Shown here: piece by piece, positions 1-10,709 of the stretch
Layout of the letters: each line of letters opens with the position of its first letter
Numbering within the stretch: the stretch's first letter is position 1
DNA from: Hyaloscypha bicolor E
Taxonomy: Eukaryota > Ascomycota > Leotiomycetes > Helotiales > Hyaloscyphaceae
Length of the DNA stretch: 64,000 bases
NCBI RefSeq assembly: GCF_002865645.1
Contig: NW_020194552.1
Coordinates: 1,054,001 to 1,118,000, forward strand
Direction of reading: 5' to 3'
Position numbers and translations under genes: made by a program
The notes under the pieces: model-generated
What the model saw: the letters and a program-made list of their open reading frames with translations, nothing else
Told to the model about the DNA's origin: nothing
Databases searched by the model: none

Positions 1-540
1 TATGCTTATTGAGTATTAAGTAGAGTATAAGTAGCCCCTTTATAACTAAGCTTAAGTAGAGTAGAATAGACTACTTAAGTAGTTTATTTTATTAAATAAC
101 TCTTCTTATATTATAAATACTATTTATTTTTTCTCTTTATTATCTTGCTTTACCTTTATTACCTTTTTTACTACTTTATATTTCTCTAATACTACTTATT
201 ATACTAGTAAAAATTAATATAGTAATTATATATTATTTAATATATATAACTACTAAATAATAAATTAAAGAAAAAAGAAATATATAGGGTTTATTTTAAT
301 TTCTACTTACTTTTAGATATAATATAACCTTTTAAAGCAAGTTTAAAGATAATAATTAAGTCGGGGGACCCCCTTATAGGGATACGTGCTTGCATGTGGC
401 TCACTACTTAATAAGTATTGAGTAGAGTATAAGTAGGACATATTTTGGCTGAGTAGAGTATGAGTAGGACCCACTACTCTACTCTACTCATTTAACACAC
501 TGGTCTGCTTGATCTTAGAGGAAGGGTTTAAAAGTTCACA
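1..540. repeat. AT-rich repeat with reiterated GAGTAGAG motifs
   Basis: Very AT-rich DNA with no coding frame. A motif close to GAGTAGAGTATAAGTAG recurs near 13-34, 417-437 and 450-467, and appears inverted at about 473-490, so 449-490 forms a near-perfect inverted repeat with a short loop. A GC-richer island at about 360-400 sits between copies. This looks like the RIP-altered end of a transposable element cut by the window edge; the family is not recognised. Confidence 0.5.
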
Positions 541-1765
541 CTAAAATATTAAAACAGAATAAAAAGTCAGCTCAGAAACTGTTCGGACTCATGTTCCTTT
601 CGACTGGTTCTAATTCGGCTGTTCGGCGTCTTGCCAATTGCTACTATACCTAGCTCCCGCAGTTATTACCTTAACCAACTTCTGTCCTTAATGATTCACT
701 AATGGCCAGTCTAGGCAGCAATTCCTAAGGTCATGAAATATTACAAGGCCAGATATTCCTTCATTATTTCTATAATCTATTGCATGCCAAACAGCACACA
801 ATCTACTACGGACTTATCAATTCACTGTCCTTACAGCCTCCTCATGGGCAGTGAATTGTAGGGCTGGACCTCGTGGTCTCATCATCAGTCGTACTCGGAC
901 GAAGAAGAGCAGTGAGGGAAAGCTGTCTTAGTGGCGAGAAGCCTGACGTGAAATTGGTTCCTCTGTTGGGGACAATATAGATGGTAGAATATATGGTATG
1001 GACGCTGAGAGAGCTTGGATGTTATTAAAAGCCTTGGAGTGCGTGATCGGGAGCTGGTCATTGTTGACTAATTGTTTCTTGTCAGGGTGAAGACGCGTGG
1101 AGCTCACTTTCGGAACCCTCTAAGTTCTGATTTTCGCGGATTCACCTTAGACTTCTAGCAGAGCATGAACTCCGAGGCCTTTTCACATTTGCACCAAGCT
1201 CATGATATGCTTCCCTTTTCATATTCATTGCTGGATTTATGCTCACATCTTACTAACTTCTTAACATGTTTCGGGTCTTGGTCAAACTTTGCCCTTCTTT
1301 GCGAGAGGGCGTTAGTGGTCCTGGCTAATGGCTGGGCGACTCAAGTTGAGTTGTAAGCGACGGCTTGGTGCCTTTTTGGTGTGTGTTCATAGCCAGATAA
1401 TCGGGACTAAAACAGAGAACGAGAAGCGAGCATCAGAACAATATTTCACTCGTCAGACTCGGATCCACCACTGCCACGGACTTGGGGGTGTTTACGATAG
1501 GCGAGAAGTGGCTTTCTTACGACAGGGGTTTCCGCCCAAGACTGGTTTCAAACCTTACGTTTATCTGTCATTTCGTAGGTTCGAATACGACTCTGATAAC
1601 ATCTCGTATTACCAATGGCCTCCGAAGTTGATACTGAATGCAGTTTTGGGGCTGACGTTCTCTCGGTCATCTGGGTATATAAGATCATCGAAGCACCCCC
1701 TCTGAGTTCTCTCTTGATAACTCATTCAACCCATATCCAAGATTGCCGGTAACAAGTCAAGTAAA
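541..1765. other. Intergenic region upstream of the P450 gene
   Basis: Normal base composition. Open frames of 63 and 125 codons exist, but they show no domain, low complexity or splice structure and overlap the promoter of the P450 gene. I see no convincing gene here. The last 100 bases carry the TATA box listed separately. Confidence 0.5.
1676..1683 (+). promoter_or_regulatory. Probable TATA box of the P450 gene
   Basis: TATATAAG lies about 85 bases before the ATG at 1766, a usual spacing for a fungal TATA element and leader. It is the only good match in the preceding 300 bases. Confidence 0.4.
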
Positions 1766-3611
1766 ATGCTCCTGCTAGCAATATGTGTGATATTTTTGGT
1801 TGCTGCGACCATCTACGTTTACTATCCATCGTCACCTATCAATGACCAGTTGTTGGCCATCAAAGCACAACATGGTGTTGGAAATTGGTGCCTAAGGCTA
1901 CCAGTGGCAATTCAGCTATGCAGGGGCATTCAGCTGTGCAAGGGTGTTTAGCTATGCAGGGCATTCAGCTAAACATGGGTTTTCAGTGGTAATAGGGGCC
2001 ATTTGGACATGTATAAGTATAGGCCTTAGATCACTGCAAAATGGACAGTCGTCTGAGAAGCATTGCACGTGACGTTTGCTTTGAATTCTCAACACATGGC
2101 TGTGAACCATCACGTCACGTGCCACGGCCATACTTTGCCATTCCAGCAGGACTGGATTTCTTGAAAGCACTCAAGGAACACAGGGGGATGCAATACATTC
2201 AATTGGAGTTCGCCCAATATGGACACACTTTCACTCAATGGCAGCTTGGAAGCCACTATATCTGGAGTGACGAGCCGGCGAACATCAAAGAAGTTCTCAC
2301 AGTCCAGTTCCCCAATTTCAGTATGGGAACTGTCCGGCGTGACGCAGCAATACCGTTGATTGGGAACGGCATCTTTTTGAGTGAAGGTGCGCGATGGTCT
2401 CATCTTCGCTCCGTCATCAGGCCGCCCTTCAACCGAGCCCAGGTCGCCGATCTCACCATGTTCGAGGCTCATCTCCAAGACCTCTTTGCTCGTATTCCTG
2501 AACACGGCACCACTGTGGACTTACAAGACCTGTTCTACGATTTGACCTTGGATAATACGACGGACTATTTATTCGGCTACTCAATCAACACACTCCGACC
2601 GGATTCTGACCAAACCTACAAAGATTTCAACGTCGCTTTCACTCATGGCCTTAGTCGCATCTGGCCCCGCACTCGAATGAGATTCTTGATGGATCTTATA
2701 CCAGATCCCGAGTTCCGAAAGTCCTGCAAGGTAGTCCATACGGTTGTTGACAATCTCATCTCGCAATCACTTTCTACCCGGAAGTCGACGGATTTGGAGA
2801 AAGACCCAGCTAGGTACATATACCTTCACGAAGTGGCAGTCTCAACCGATGATCCCTTAGAATTGAGAGCCCATGTGTTGAGTATTCTCATGGCGGCAAA
2901 GGATAGTGCAGCTGCGGGCTTGTCCTCCACTTTCTACCTTCTCGCAAGGCACCCAGAGGTGTGGAATAGACTCTCAATAGAGATTGGCGAACTCAACGGG
3001 AAGATTCCAACCTTCGATCAGCTCAAGAAGCTGAAGTATGTATACAACGTCATCAATGAAGGTATTTCCTGGGCCCGGGCCTCTTGCTTCGTGCAGAATT
3101 TTGACGTGATTTGTAGTGATGCGACTATTTCCACCGGTTCCAATCAATGTTCGTCGAGCAACAACAGATACTTACCTTCCTAAAGGCGGTGGACCATCCG
3201 GAACCAAACCAATGCTTGTCAAAAAAAACGATACTTTTTTTTACTCGGTGTATGCGATGCATCGGCGGAAGGATCTCTGGGGCAACGATGCGGACGAATT
3301 CAAGCCTGAGCGTTTTGAGGGTCGCCAGCCTGGACCGGAGTTCCTGCCTTTCAATAGTGGACCGCGAATTTGTGTTGGCCGTAAGCTCAATCCTATGTTT
3401 TGAGTCTTTATGATTTTTCGGAGGAAGCTGACTTAGGTCCTTTAAACCAGAAGTGTTTGCGATGACCGAGATGGCGTACGTGATCACGAGGATGGTTCAA
3501 TGTTTCGAATCTATTGAGTCGAGAGACAAGAGTGAGTGGAAAGAGAGGTTGGGAGTGAATCTCTCTAGTCTGAATGGTGTCAAGGTTGGACTTACTGCTA
3601 GGGAGAGGTGA
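1766..3611 (+). CDS. Cytochrome P450, CYP52-like (5' exon structure unresolved)
   Basis: Membrane-anchored haem-thiolate monooxygenase resembling the fungal alkane/fatty-acid hydroxylases. The first exon (from 1766) encodes one N-terminal membrane helix followed by YYPSSPINDQLL. The main exon runs to 3061, then introns at 3062-3116 and 3381-3450, stop at 3609-3611. After splicing, all P450 landmarks are present: I-helix AAKDSAAAGLSS, E-x-x-R as EVMR, PERF, and the haem loop FNSGPRICVGQVFAMTE with the Cys ligand intact. The 3' splices restore the family sequence exactly. The problem is 1871-2095: the anchor ends in KAQHG, the frame then stops at 1949-1951, and the expected continuation THGCEPSR appears only at about 2091. 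No clean GT-AG pair joins the two, so this is either an intron with weak signals or an insertion that breaks the gene. Family call is firm; integrity is not. Confidence 0.8.
1908..1975 (+). repeat. Short imperfect tandem repeat inside the P450 5' interruption
   Basis: About four imperfect copies of a 16-20 base unit related to GCATTCAGCTATGCAGG lie in the stretch that separates the P450 membrane anchor from its body. Such repeats are not expected in P450 coding sequence. Confidence 0.55.
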
Positions 3612-3835
3612 TGAGCAACGCTTGTGCCGCGTTTGGTAACATTCAGTTTGTCAAGGTCCTCCAAATGATATCCTAGCTTGGTCCAGCAATTTCTCATTGC
3701 ACATGACGTTGAATGATAAGTTTGGGGGACACGTGGGTGAGAAATAGATGCTGGCCCTTAACGCGATCACGTGATCCTATATCTTTTCCGAATAGGGGAA
3801 GATCTGCAAACTCGTTTTTCCGCAAAACCCTGCCT

Positions 3836-4531
3836 TACGGAAAGCCGTAAGGATCAAAAGACCAAGCGATTTTCGAATCTGGTTTTCGACCTTCGATGTC
3901 TGATTTGTGGCACGTGCACACCCCACCAAAAATCACAAACACCCATATACTACGCCTATATATTACGTCCCCTCTCCCTGTGCCTCTATTATTACTTTAA
4001 ATATTTCCTCTCTTTAATTCTTCTCGCTCTCTTTATAAGTATAAGGGTAAGAGAGGGGGAAGGGAAGGGGGGGAGGGGGGGAGGGCAGGGCAGGGCAAGG
4101 GGACCTTACTAAAAATTTACATTGCAAAGCACTAAATTTTTAGTACCTATAGCCTATAATTTAGTGATTGTGGCCCTAAAATTTAGCGATAAGTAGCCTA
4201 TAATTACAGGGCTTCCTTTTTTTCGCGAGTCGCATGCCTTGAAGCTCGCTTTTCGATTTTCGCTTATCGCTTTCCACTTTTCACTTTTCACTTTTCATCA
4301 CTCGCCTTCCAACCCCCCGCCCCCTCCCCCCCTCTCCTATATATATAAATATAAATAAGAATCAAAGAGAGAGTAATATTTTAAGCAGTAATAATAGGTA
4401 GAGGCACAGGAAGAGAGGGCTAATATATAGGTGATTTTTGGTAGGGTGCGCACGTGCCACAAATTAGACATCGAAGGTCGAAAACCAGATTCGAAAATCG
4501 CTTGGTCTTCTGATCCTTATCGCTTTCCGTA
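3836..4531. mobile_element. Foldback/MITE-like element with about 200-base inverted arms
   Basis: The left arm (3836 to about 4045) is nearly the reverse complement of the right arm (about 4325 to 4531). Both begin, read inward, with TACGGAAAGC and share long blocks such as GACCAAGCGATTTTCGAATC and the CACGTG-containing stretch followed by CCAAAAATCAC. The element is flanked by the perfect 6-base direct repeat CTGCCT (3830-3835 and 4532-4537), consistent with a target site duplication. The centre is purine-rich on the left, pyrimidine-rich on the right, with CTTTTCACT reiterations near 4270-4300. No transposase frame is present, so it would be non-autonomous. Composition is close to host DNA and the arms are little mutated, suggesting a fairly young insertion. 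The superfamily is not identified. Confidence 0.85.
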
Positions 4532-4686
4532 CTGCCTACCCCGCTGCCCATCAACGCAAATCCTTACTCAACATGTTCTCCCGTTACACAATCTCGCGAT
4601 GATATCACCCCGAGGGAACAGTTGACCCGGTGGCATTCCACCAATAACTCGCGCGATGTTGTTTTTCGGTCCGAAACTATGGTAAA

Positions 4687-4693
4687 TATATAT
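4687..4693 (+). promoter_or_regulatory. Probable TATA box of the FHS transporter gene
   Basis: TATATAT lies about 75-80 bases before the ATG at 4767, between the foldback element and the gene. The foldback element ends only about 155 bases upstream of this site, so it forms part of the promoter neighbourhood. Confidence 0.35.
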
Positions 4694-4766
4694 GCCCACT
4701 ACCTCCCTGTTTTTCGTAACCTGCTTGGCAACTTTCTAGATTGAATCCAGCGCTTTTGGTTTCAAG

Positions 4767-6442
4767 ATGGCTTTTCTTAGAAAGCGCTCCCTGAAAGTCA
4801 GCGACGACGAGAGGACAACGGCTGCGGAATTGACTTTGAGACAATCGATATATCCGCTGTGTCTCGTGACTATTCTCTTCTTCCTATGGGTGAGTTGGAT
4901 ATATCATTTGTTGGATTCTACTAACAAATCCAGGGTTTCTCTTACGGCCTTCTTGATACGCTGAACAAACATTTCCAAAATACACTGCACATCAATAGAG
5001 CTAGATCTTCCGGTCTTCAAGCTGCTTATTTCGGCGCATATCCTCTCGCCTCTTTGGGTCATGCAAACTGGATTCTTCGCCATTATGGATATAGAGCCGT
5101 CTTCATCTGGGGACTTTGTCTATATGGGCTCGGTGCCTTGATTGCTTGGCCATGTCTCCTCCACCGCTCGTTCGGAGGCTTCTGTGCTGCTATTTTCATC
5201 ATAGGAAATGGGTTGGGGTCGCTGGAAACAGCTGCAAACCCATACATTACAGGTCAGTCCCTAGCATTTCTTTCAAGTTCGCGACAGCCCCTAGAGATCA
5301 GTTTACTAATAATGTCGATCTATAGTATGCGGCCCACCAAGATATGCCGAGATGCGAATCAATATCTCGCAAGCTTTCAACGGTGTTGGCACGGTTATTG
5401 CTCCAGTGTTAGGCTCATATGTCTTCTTTCTCAAGACTGGCGAGGACGAGAAAGCTTTGAAGAATGTGCAATGGGTCTACCTGGCTATTGCCATATTTGT
5501 GTTTCTCCTCGCAGGGGTATTCTATTTGTAAGTGCCCCTCCCAATGTCGACTGTGGGACAGGTTGGGCATAGATACTGACTTCGAGGTTCTCAGCTCCAC
5601 CATCCCCGAGATCACCGATGCAGACATGGCTTTTCAAGCAGAAGAGACACATGCGAATGTAGAGGTAGGACCATTCCACAAACAATATCGCCTCTTCCAT
5701 GCAGCGTTCGCACAATTCTGTTACACGGGCGCTCAAGTAAGAATTTCTACTAAGGTTCAACTCCACATACTAACCAGGCGTCCAGGTTGCCATCGCAGGC
5801 TACTTCATCAACTATGTCACTGAAACCCGTCCAAACACAAGTTCCTCACTGGCAGCAAAGTTCCTTGCCGGTGCTCAAGCCTCGTTTGCCATGGGACGCT
5901 TCACCGGCGTTGGATTCATGAAGTTTATTCGCCCAAGATGGGTCTTTCTCGCCTACCTTACCATGTGCATCGTCTTCGTCGCACCAAGTATCACACAACG
6001 AGGCAATACCGGCATGTCAATGCTGTACATCACCCTCTTCTTCGAATCAATCTGCTTCCCAACAATCGTCGCACTGGGTATGCGAGGGCTTGGCAAACAC
6101 ACAAAACGGGGATCAGGTTGGATTGTTGCTGGTGTCTCCGGAGGGGCTTGTGTACCGCCGTTGCTAGGTGCCGTTGCAGATCTTCATAACTCGACGGCTA
6201 AGGCAATGGGTGTACCTTTGGCTTTCTTTATTGCAGCCTGGAGTTATGCCCTTTGTGTGAACTTTGTGCCGTCGTATAGAGATCCGGCTGATAAGTTCTC
6301 GACGACGAAGGTGGGACTTGAGGAGAGCACTGGGTCAGTGGACGATGTTGAGAGCGGCCCGCGAAGTGGCGTTATGGAGAAGGAGCATGAGGGTGGCGAA
6401 GTGCAGCACGTTAATTCGTCCCGTGAGGTTGTGGGAAGTTAG
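4767..6442 (+). CDS. FHS-family (fucose/glucose/galactose permease-like) MFS transporter
   Basis: Model: join(4767..4889, 4934..5252, 5326..5527, 5595..5736, 5786..6442), 480 residues, every intron GT-AG and 44-73 bases. The protein is a multi-pass major facilitator related to bacterial FucP and the fungal glucose/galactose or L-fucose transporters. Visible family signatures are GFSYGLLDTLNKHF directly after the first splice in helix 1, AYFGAYPLASL in helix 2, NPYIT at the end of helix 4, and ISQAFNGVGTVIAPVLGSYV in helix 5. The second half repeats the pattern (GYFINYVTE, ASFAMGRFTGVGF). A hydrophilic tail of about 50 residues follows the last helix. Expected in the plasma membrane importing a hexose or deoxyhexose by proton symport; the substrate is inferred from the family only. 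The foldback element lies just upstream. Confidence 0.88.
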
Positions 6443-6949
6443 GTTGAGTCGGGGAGACAAGAGTAAGGATTTGGACTCTTTCATTGTGCACGTTATCCTC
6501 TTTATTGTATTACATCACGATTTCCTTTCAGCCTGGAGCACCAATGCTCCATCTACCGTGACACTCGACATTGTATCTAATTCATCCTCTCTTCAGGATT
6601 TCTCAAGATTAATCAAGAACGAGCAGCTATTGGTTCTGCAATGAAGAGGCACAACACAAAATTTTACTACCCCCGGCGAATTTATGAAGTTTCGTAACTC
6701 TTCCGCCCTCAAGTCTGTATACCTTTGGCTCGAATGACCCCGACGTTTTACACGACGAAAGGTTTTATTATTTCACATGATCTTAAGTAATCCTGTTTTG
6801 AAGTCTACGAAGATTTGCAACTTCAGCCCATACTCGGCGGAGACAGTTACTCTGTAGAGACTGGCCGAGTTCTACTCAAGTCAGAGATCGAGTCTGATTG
6901 GAGCTAGACCCGAGTTTGCTTGCTCTGGAGTGTAATAGTTGGGAATGGT
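6443..6949. other. Intergenic, 3' side of the FHS transporter
   Basis: Normal-composition DNA with the presumed 3' untranslated region of the transporter. Open frames running past the transporter stop are in other frames and carry no recognisable domain. I see nothing else. Confidence 0.5.
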
Positions 6950-7465
6950 CTGTTACCCCCCGTTCGTCAATACGAGCGATTGATTAATCGGTCCTAAGCG
7001 AGGAGCCCGATTCGCTAATAAAAGAGCCCGATTTTAAAATAATATATAAATTTCTAATAAAGGACAAAGGCCAAAATTTAATTAAATAAAAAGGATTAAT
7101 GCTTATAAGAGACTTAAATAGATTTTTCTTATATTAAATTCCATTAAAGATTAAAATATATATATAATTTTATATTTTTAAATTAAAATTATAATAAAAA
7201 GATTTTAGAGTTCTAATAAAAGGCTAAAGCCGATATTACTTAATTAATATAATTAACTAAACTATTTTTAATACATTATATTAATAGGATTTTAATAATT
7301 CATGGGTTTTAAAATATTTTAGTATTTTAAAAATTTGCTCGTATTCGACCTCGTATTTATAAACCGGAGTTCGCTTAAGCAAGCGATTAAGCAATCGGGG
7401 CCCGCGATTGGGCAATGGGGACCCCGATTAATTAATCGCTCGTATTGACGAACGGGGGGTAACAG
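6950..7465. mobile_element. AT-rich inverted-repeat element (MITE-like, possibly mariner/pogo type)
   Basis: Terminal inverted repeats of about 40 bases: the left end reads CTGTTACCCCCCGTTCGTCA and continues into ATACGAGCGATT; the right end is its reverse complement, ending at 7465, with one difference. A TA dinucleotide flanks the C6/G6 runs at 6954-6955 and 7460-7461, so a TA target duplication with a 504-base element (6956-7459) is possible. The interior is strongly AT-rich while flanks are normal, which suggests RIP of a repeated element. A second internal pair of inverted motifs (CCCGATT/AATCGGG near 7008-7035 and 7385-7430) is visible. No transposase frame. Confidence 0.75.
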
Positions 7466-8405
7466 ATCGCCACCGTCTCGCCCAAATTAGGCTCAAAACT
7501 CTATTTTTGGGAGTTAGCATATATTTTTCTTCCTCTTTGCCATGTCTTGTGGCCTCACAATCTCAAGTTTTATTTCACAAACTTTATGAAATGGAGCCGT
7601 GTCATCCAAGCTCTGTTGGAGCTCAAAATTCTAAGCCGGGGTTTTGCAGCGGATAATGGATTGGAATTCCGCGTGTGTGTCCACTCGGAAGTCGATCCAC
7701 TTTGGGACGAGAAGCTTAAGATAGATGAGGAACAGGGCAATCCAGCAAGGTGCTGGGCCTGCGAGATCTTGGCGTGCAAGCTGCATTAGCCTGTCCAGTA
7801 CGTGATGCTATCAGCCTCCAATTGTAGAGTGCTGACACTTTCAGCCCTATCGACATGCTTGCCAGCTGTCGAACCCCCGAAAGATCTCGCACCAGGGCAA
7901 ATGTCAAACATGGTCCTGGACTCCAGATGGGGATCGTGGCGCAGTCAAGCCCCTGCGGGTACCCTCCTACTCATGTGTGCTTTTTGTTAAGCCTAATTTA
8001 TTCTCAGGCATCATGGTCCCACAAACCTATTTTGAGGGCAGTACATCGCAATTCTTAGAACTTTCTCTGCCAAGATTGACGCCTCAACCCTGCGGTCCTA
8101 CGGGAGATCCAAACTTCCGCTTGGAGTAAGACATGAGCTTCATGATTCCACATCGAAGATCCTGAGTGTCTTACAAGCCCATAATTAGGCAAATGTGCAG
8201 CAAGCTCTGTCAAAATGTTTGCTGTGGAAGTCTCCGGTGTTAAATGAATAGCAAGGGCTCCTTTGATCCCATCTCCTAATCCAGTTCATTGATACATTTT
8301 AATCTTTTCTTAGCTTTCTCAAAAGTTCCTTCTCGTCACCTCAGATTTCCTTCGTCACTACGGAGTAGATCGTCTAGACTTCTGGCTCTTTTGCTTACTA
8401 TAGCC
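7466..8405. other. Intergenic, upstream of the cupin gene
   Basis: Short open frames on both strands (60-80 codons) have no domain or splice support. The ATG at 8406 is chosen for the next gene because it starts a clear signal peptide; the open frame upstream of it (from 8289) has no ATG giving a plausible secretory start. Confidence 0.45.
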
Positions 8406-9343
8406 ATGCATCCTTCACATTCTTTTGCCGTAACGGCTTTTTTATTAGCTGGAAGTGTTCTCTCAGCACCTCAACAATATGGCGGCCAATTCGGACAAAA
8501 GAACCAAACCACATCCTGTACCAGTGACATCCCAAGGCACACAACCTCTCAAGCCCCAAAGCCAACATACAACCCTCCTGCATCAACTCCCTCCCCAAGC
8601 ACAACCTGCGCAACACCCCTCTCCCTCCCAGATCAATCGCTCTTCGAATCACTCGTCCTTGCGCGGAGCTCAGTAGAGCGCAACAACCTCCTCTCCAACG
8701 ACGACCTCGTCTTCTCCTTCGACACCCCCTGTCGTAACTCGCCAGAACTCGGAGTCACGGCAGGCAAAGGAGGGAAAACAGTTCGCGCAGATCACTCAAC
8801 TTTCCCAGCTCTCGTCGGCCAAGGTGGCTCCATCACCGTCGGGTTTCTCAATCCATGTGGCTTCAACTTTCCTCACGTGCACCCAAGAGCCGCGGAGCTG
8901 AATCTTGTTGTTGAAGGACGGCTATTCGGGAGTGTTACCGCGGAGAATGGGGCTACGCATCGAAATCATACACTCAACAAGTTCGAGATGACGGTCTTCC
9001 CTCAAGGGGCTATTCATACAGAGTTCAATCCTGATTGTACGCCTGCGGTCTTCGTGGCTGCGTTCCCGGATGAAGATGTATGTTGACTCTTGAGTCTGGA
9101 CCTCTAGAAAAACAATGCTAACTCTGGATTTAGCCCGGAGTCGGACAGATTGCACAAAACTACTTTGGCTTGGAGGATGAGATTGTGCTTGCCAGCGCGG
9201 GAGGTGATCTCAATATCGACGGTGCGAACATTGATGCTTTCAGAGGAAAGATTCCCGCGAATGTCGTCATAGGTGTTGAAAGTTGCCTAAAGAAGTGTGG
9301 GATTCAGAAGAGGGAACCAACGAACCCGGGAGCGGTATATTAA
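8406..9343 (+). CDS. Secreted cupin (germin-like) protein
   Basis: Model: join(8406..9077, 9134..9343), 293 residues, one 56-base GT-AG intron. Starts with a signal peptide (FAVTAFLLAGSVLSA, cut near residue 20), then a Ser/Thr/Pro-rich linker to about residue 70, then one cupin_1 domain. Both germin boxes are complete: box 1 at about residues 156-171 (HVHPRAAELNLVVEG, two His and one Glu metal ligands) and box 2 at about 198-207 (PQGAIHTEFN, the third His). These ligands usually hold manganese in germins, which can act as oxalate oxidase or superoxide dismutase or be structural; which applies here cannot be told. Exon 2 ends the domain with an amphipathic segment found in fungal spherulin/germin-like proteins. 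Expected extracellular or in the cell wall. Confidence 0.85.
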
Positions 9344-10709
9344 GTAGAGTTTCGAATTCTTGGTGCATGGGACTGGAGTATGGTTCGCCGTTTGATATGC
9401 ATTTACAAGCGCGCTACTTTGATTCTTAAAAATCATTCGACGCGTTTTTTGTCTTCCACAGCATAGCGACAGATTGGCACACAGCATAGCTTAGCGCTCA
9501 ATGGATACACTTTGACTTCAAGATCCTTATTTCGGAATTGCCTCCAGAAAACTTTAAACTTTGAACCCTTGGTACATGACCAACCCGATCCTGTTCAAAT
9601 CTAGTAGATTCTTTAGTCCTTTTCGGTCATCGCTCTAAATAGTTTTGAGCCATGAAATTGCCCGCCACTTCGAAAATTTGTATGTCGTTTCGTGTAATTA
9701 AGAGGGTGTCCCGCACGAGGCGAGCTACCCCGCAGCCCCTGAAGGCTCACCAACGTCACAAAAGCAACCTTCAAGGAGAAGAAGAAGCGCCTGCAATCGA
9801 AAATGAGGCCCCACAGAAGCCCAAGACCAACAAGCAACAAGCAACAAACAGAGAGTCATAAGCAAAGTTTGAGAAAACTTTCGGGCACGATTTGTAAACG
9901 TGGGCTCCACACACGCAAATATCAAACACCTTTACGCAAAAATGAAACGGGCATCAGCCCAACATATACATACAACTCTTGTGAATCACCGACGAGTAGA
10001 CTACAGCCTCACTTGTGGTGTCAGATTTTGTTGTCGTTCGCCGTCTCCCTTAATCTCCTATCCTCAACGTGGACTTCTGCATACCGAAGAATGATGTCTG
10101 GAGTGAAGATGAGAGCAGAGATCTGACGTACTACCGTCGCCATTTATGCTTCAAGACGCCAAATAAGATCTCTCAGAAGCAAATCATCGTGACTTGGAGG
10201 CTGCTGGCCCCTCGGTTACACAGTCAATGAGGTGGCAGATGCCCCTGAACGGGCCCTGATTCGCTCGATGCTGCGCCCTTTCCTCCCGCCTCCAGGCTTC
10301 ACTTCTGACGCATCATCTGCATGCCAACTGTACAACAGCACCAATAACACCCGCGAAATACTGCTTTCTCAGCACTGCCAGGCTCCCCGAGGCCCAAACG
10401 AAACATGGCCCCGAAAACCCGCCGCATCACGTGGCCGTCGGCCAGGCAATCAGGCACGGCACTATATATCCACACACTTCGCGCGTCTTCCAGCTCTTCC
10501 TTCCTTCCTCACCACACCATTCGGGTCGCAAATCCACCACAAGAATCTCAAGACTTTCTTTGAATCCCTTGAGATCTCTTCCAGGACCCTGTCAATCATT
10601 TGTGCGTCAATCTTCCAACCTCGACACTCCTTTCGTCACTCGTTGCAACTCTTTCCCCACCATCCCGATAAGGCTTTCTCAACGTCAACAAACCCCCCCC
10701 ACCGCAGCC
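9344..10709. other. Intergenic plus long 5' leader of the BTB gene
   Basis: No convincing gene. Several overlapping frames of 60-180 codons lie in the pyrimidine-rich leader (10440-10700) of the next gene; they lack domains and overlap one another in different frames. A TATA element is at about 10463. The CT-rich stretch before the ATG is typical of a strongly used fungal transcription start region. Confidence 0.5.
10463..10469 (+). promoter_or_regulatory. Probable TATA box of the BTB gene
   Basis: TATATAT in a GC-normal context, followed by about 240 bases of CT-rich leader before the ATG at 10710. Spacing implies a long 5' untranslated region. Confidence 0.35.

Noticed and set aside
1..540. 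Telomere or subtelomere
   Set aside because: No TTAGGG-type array on either strand at this or the other end of the window.
1328..1705. 125-codon plus-strand open frame upstream of the P450 gene
   Set aside because: No ATG-led domain, no splice partner, overlaps the P450 promoter including its TATA box, and composition is unlike a protein-coding exon.
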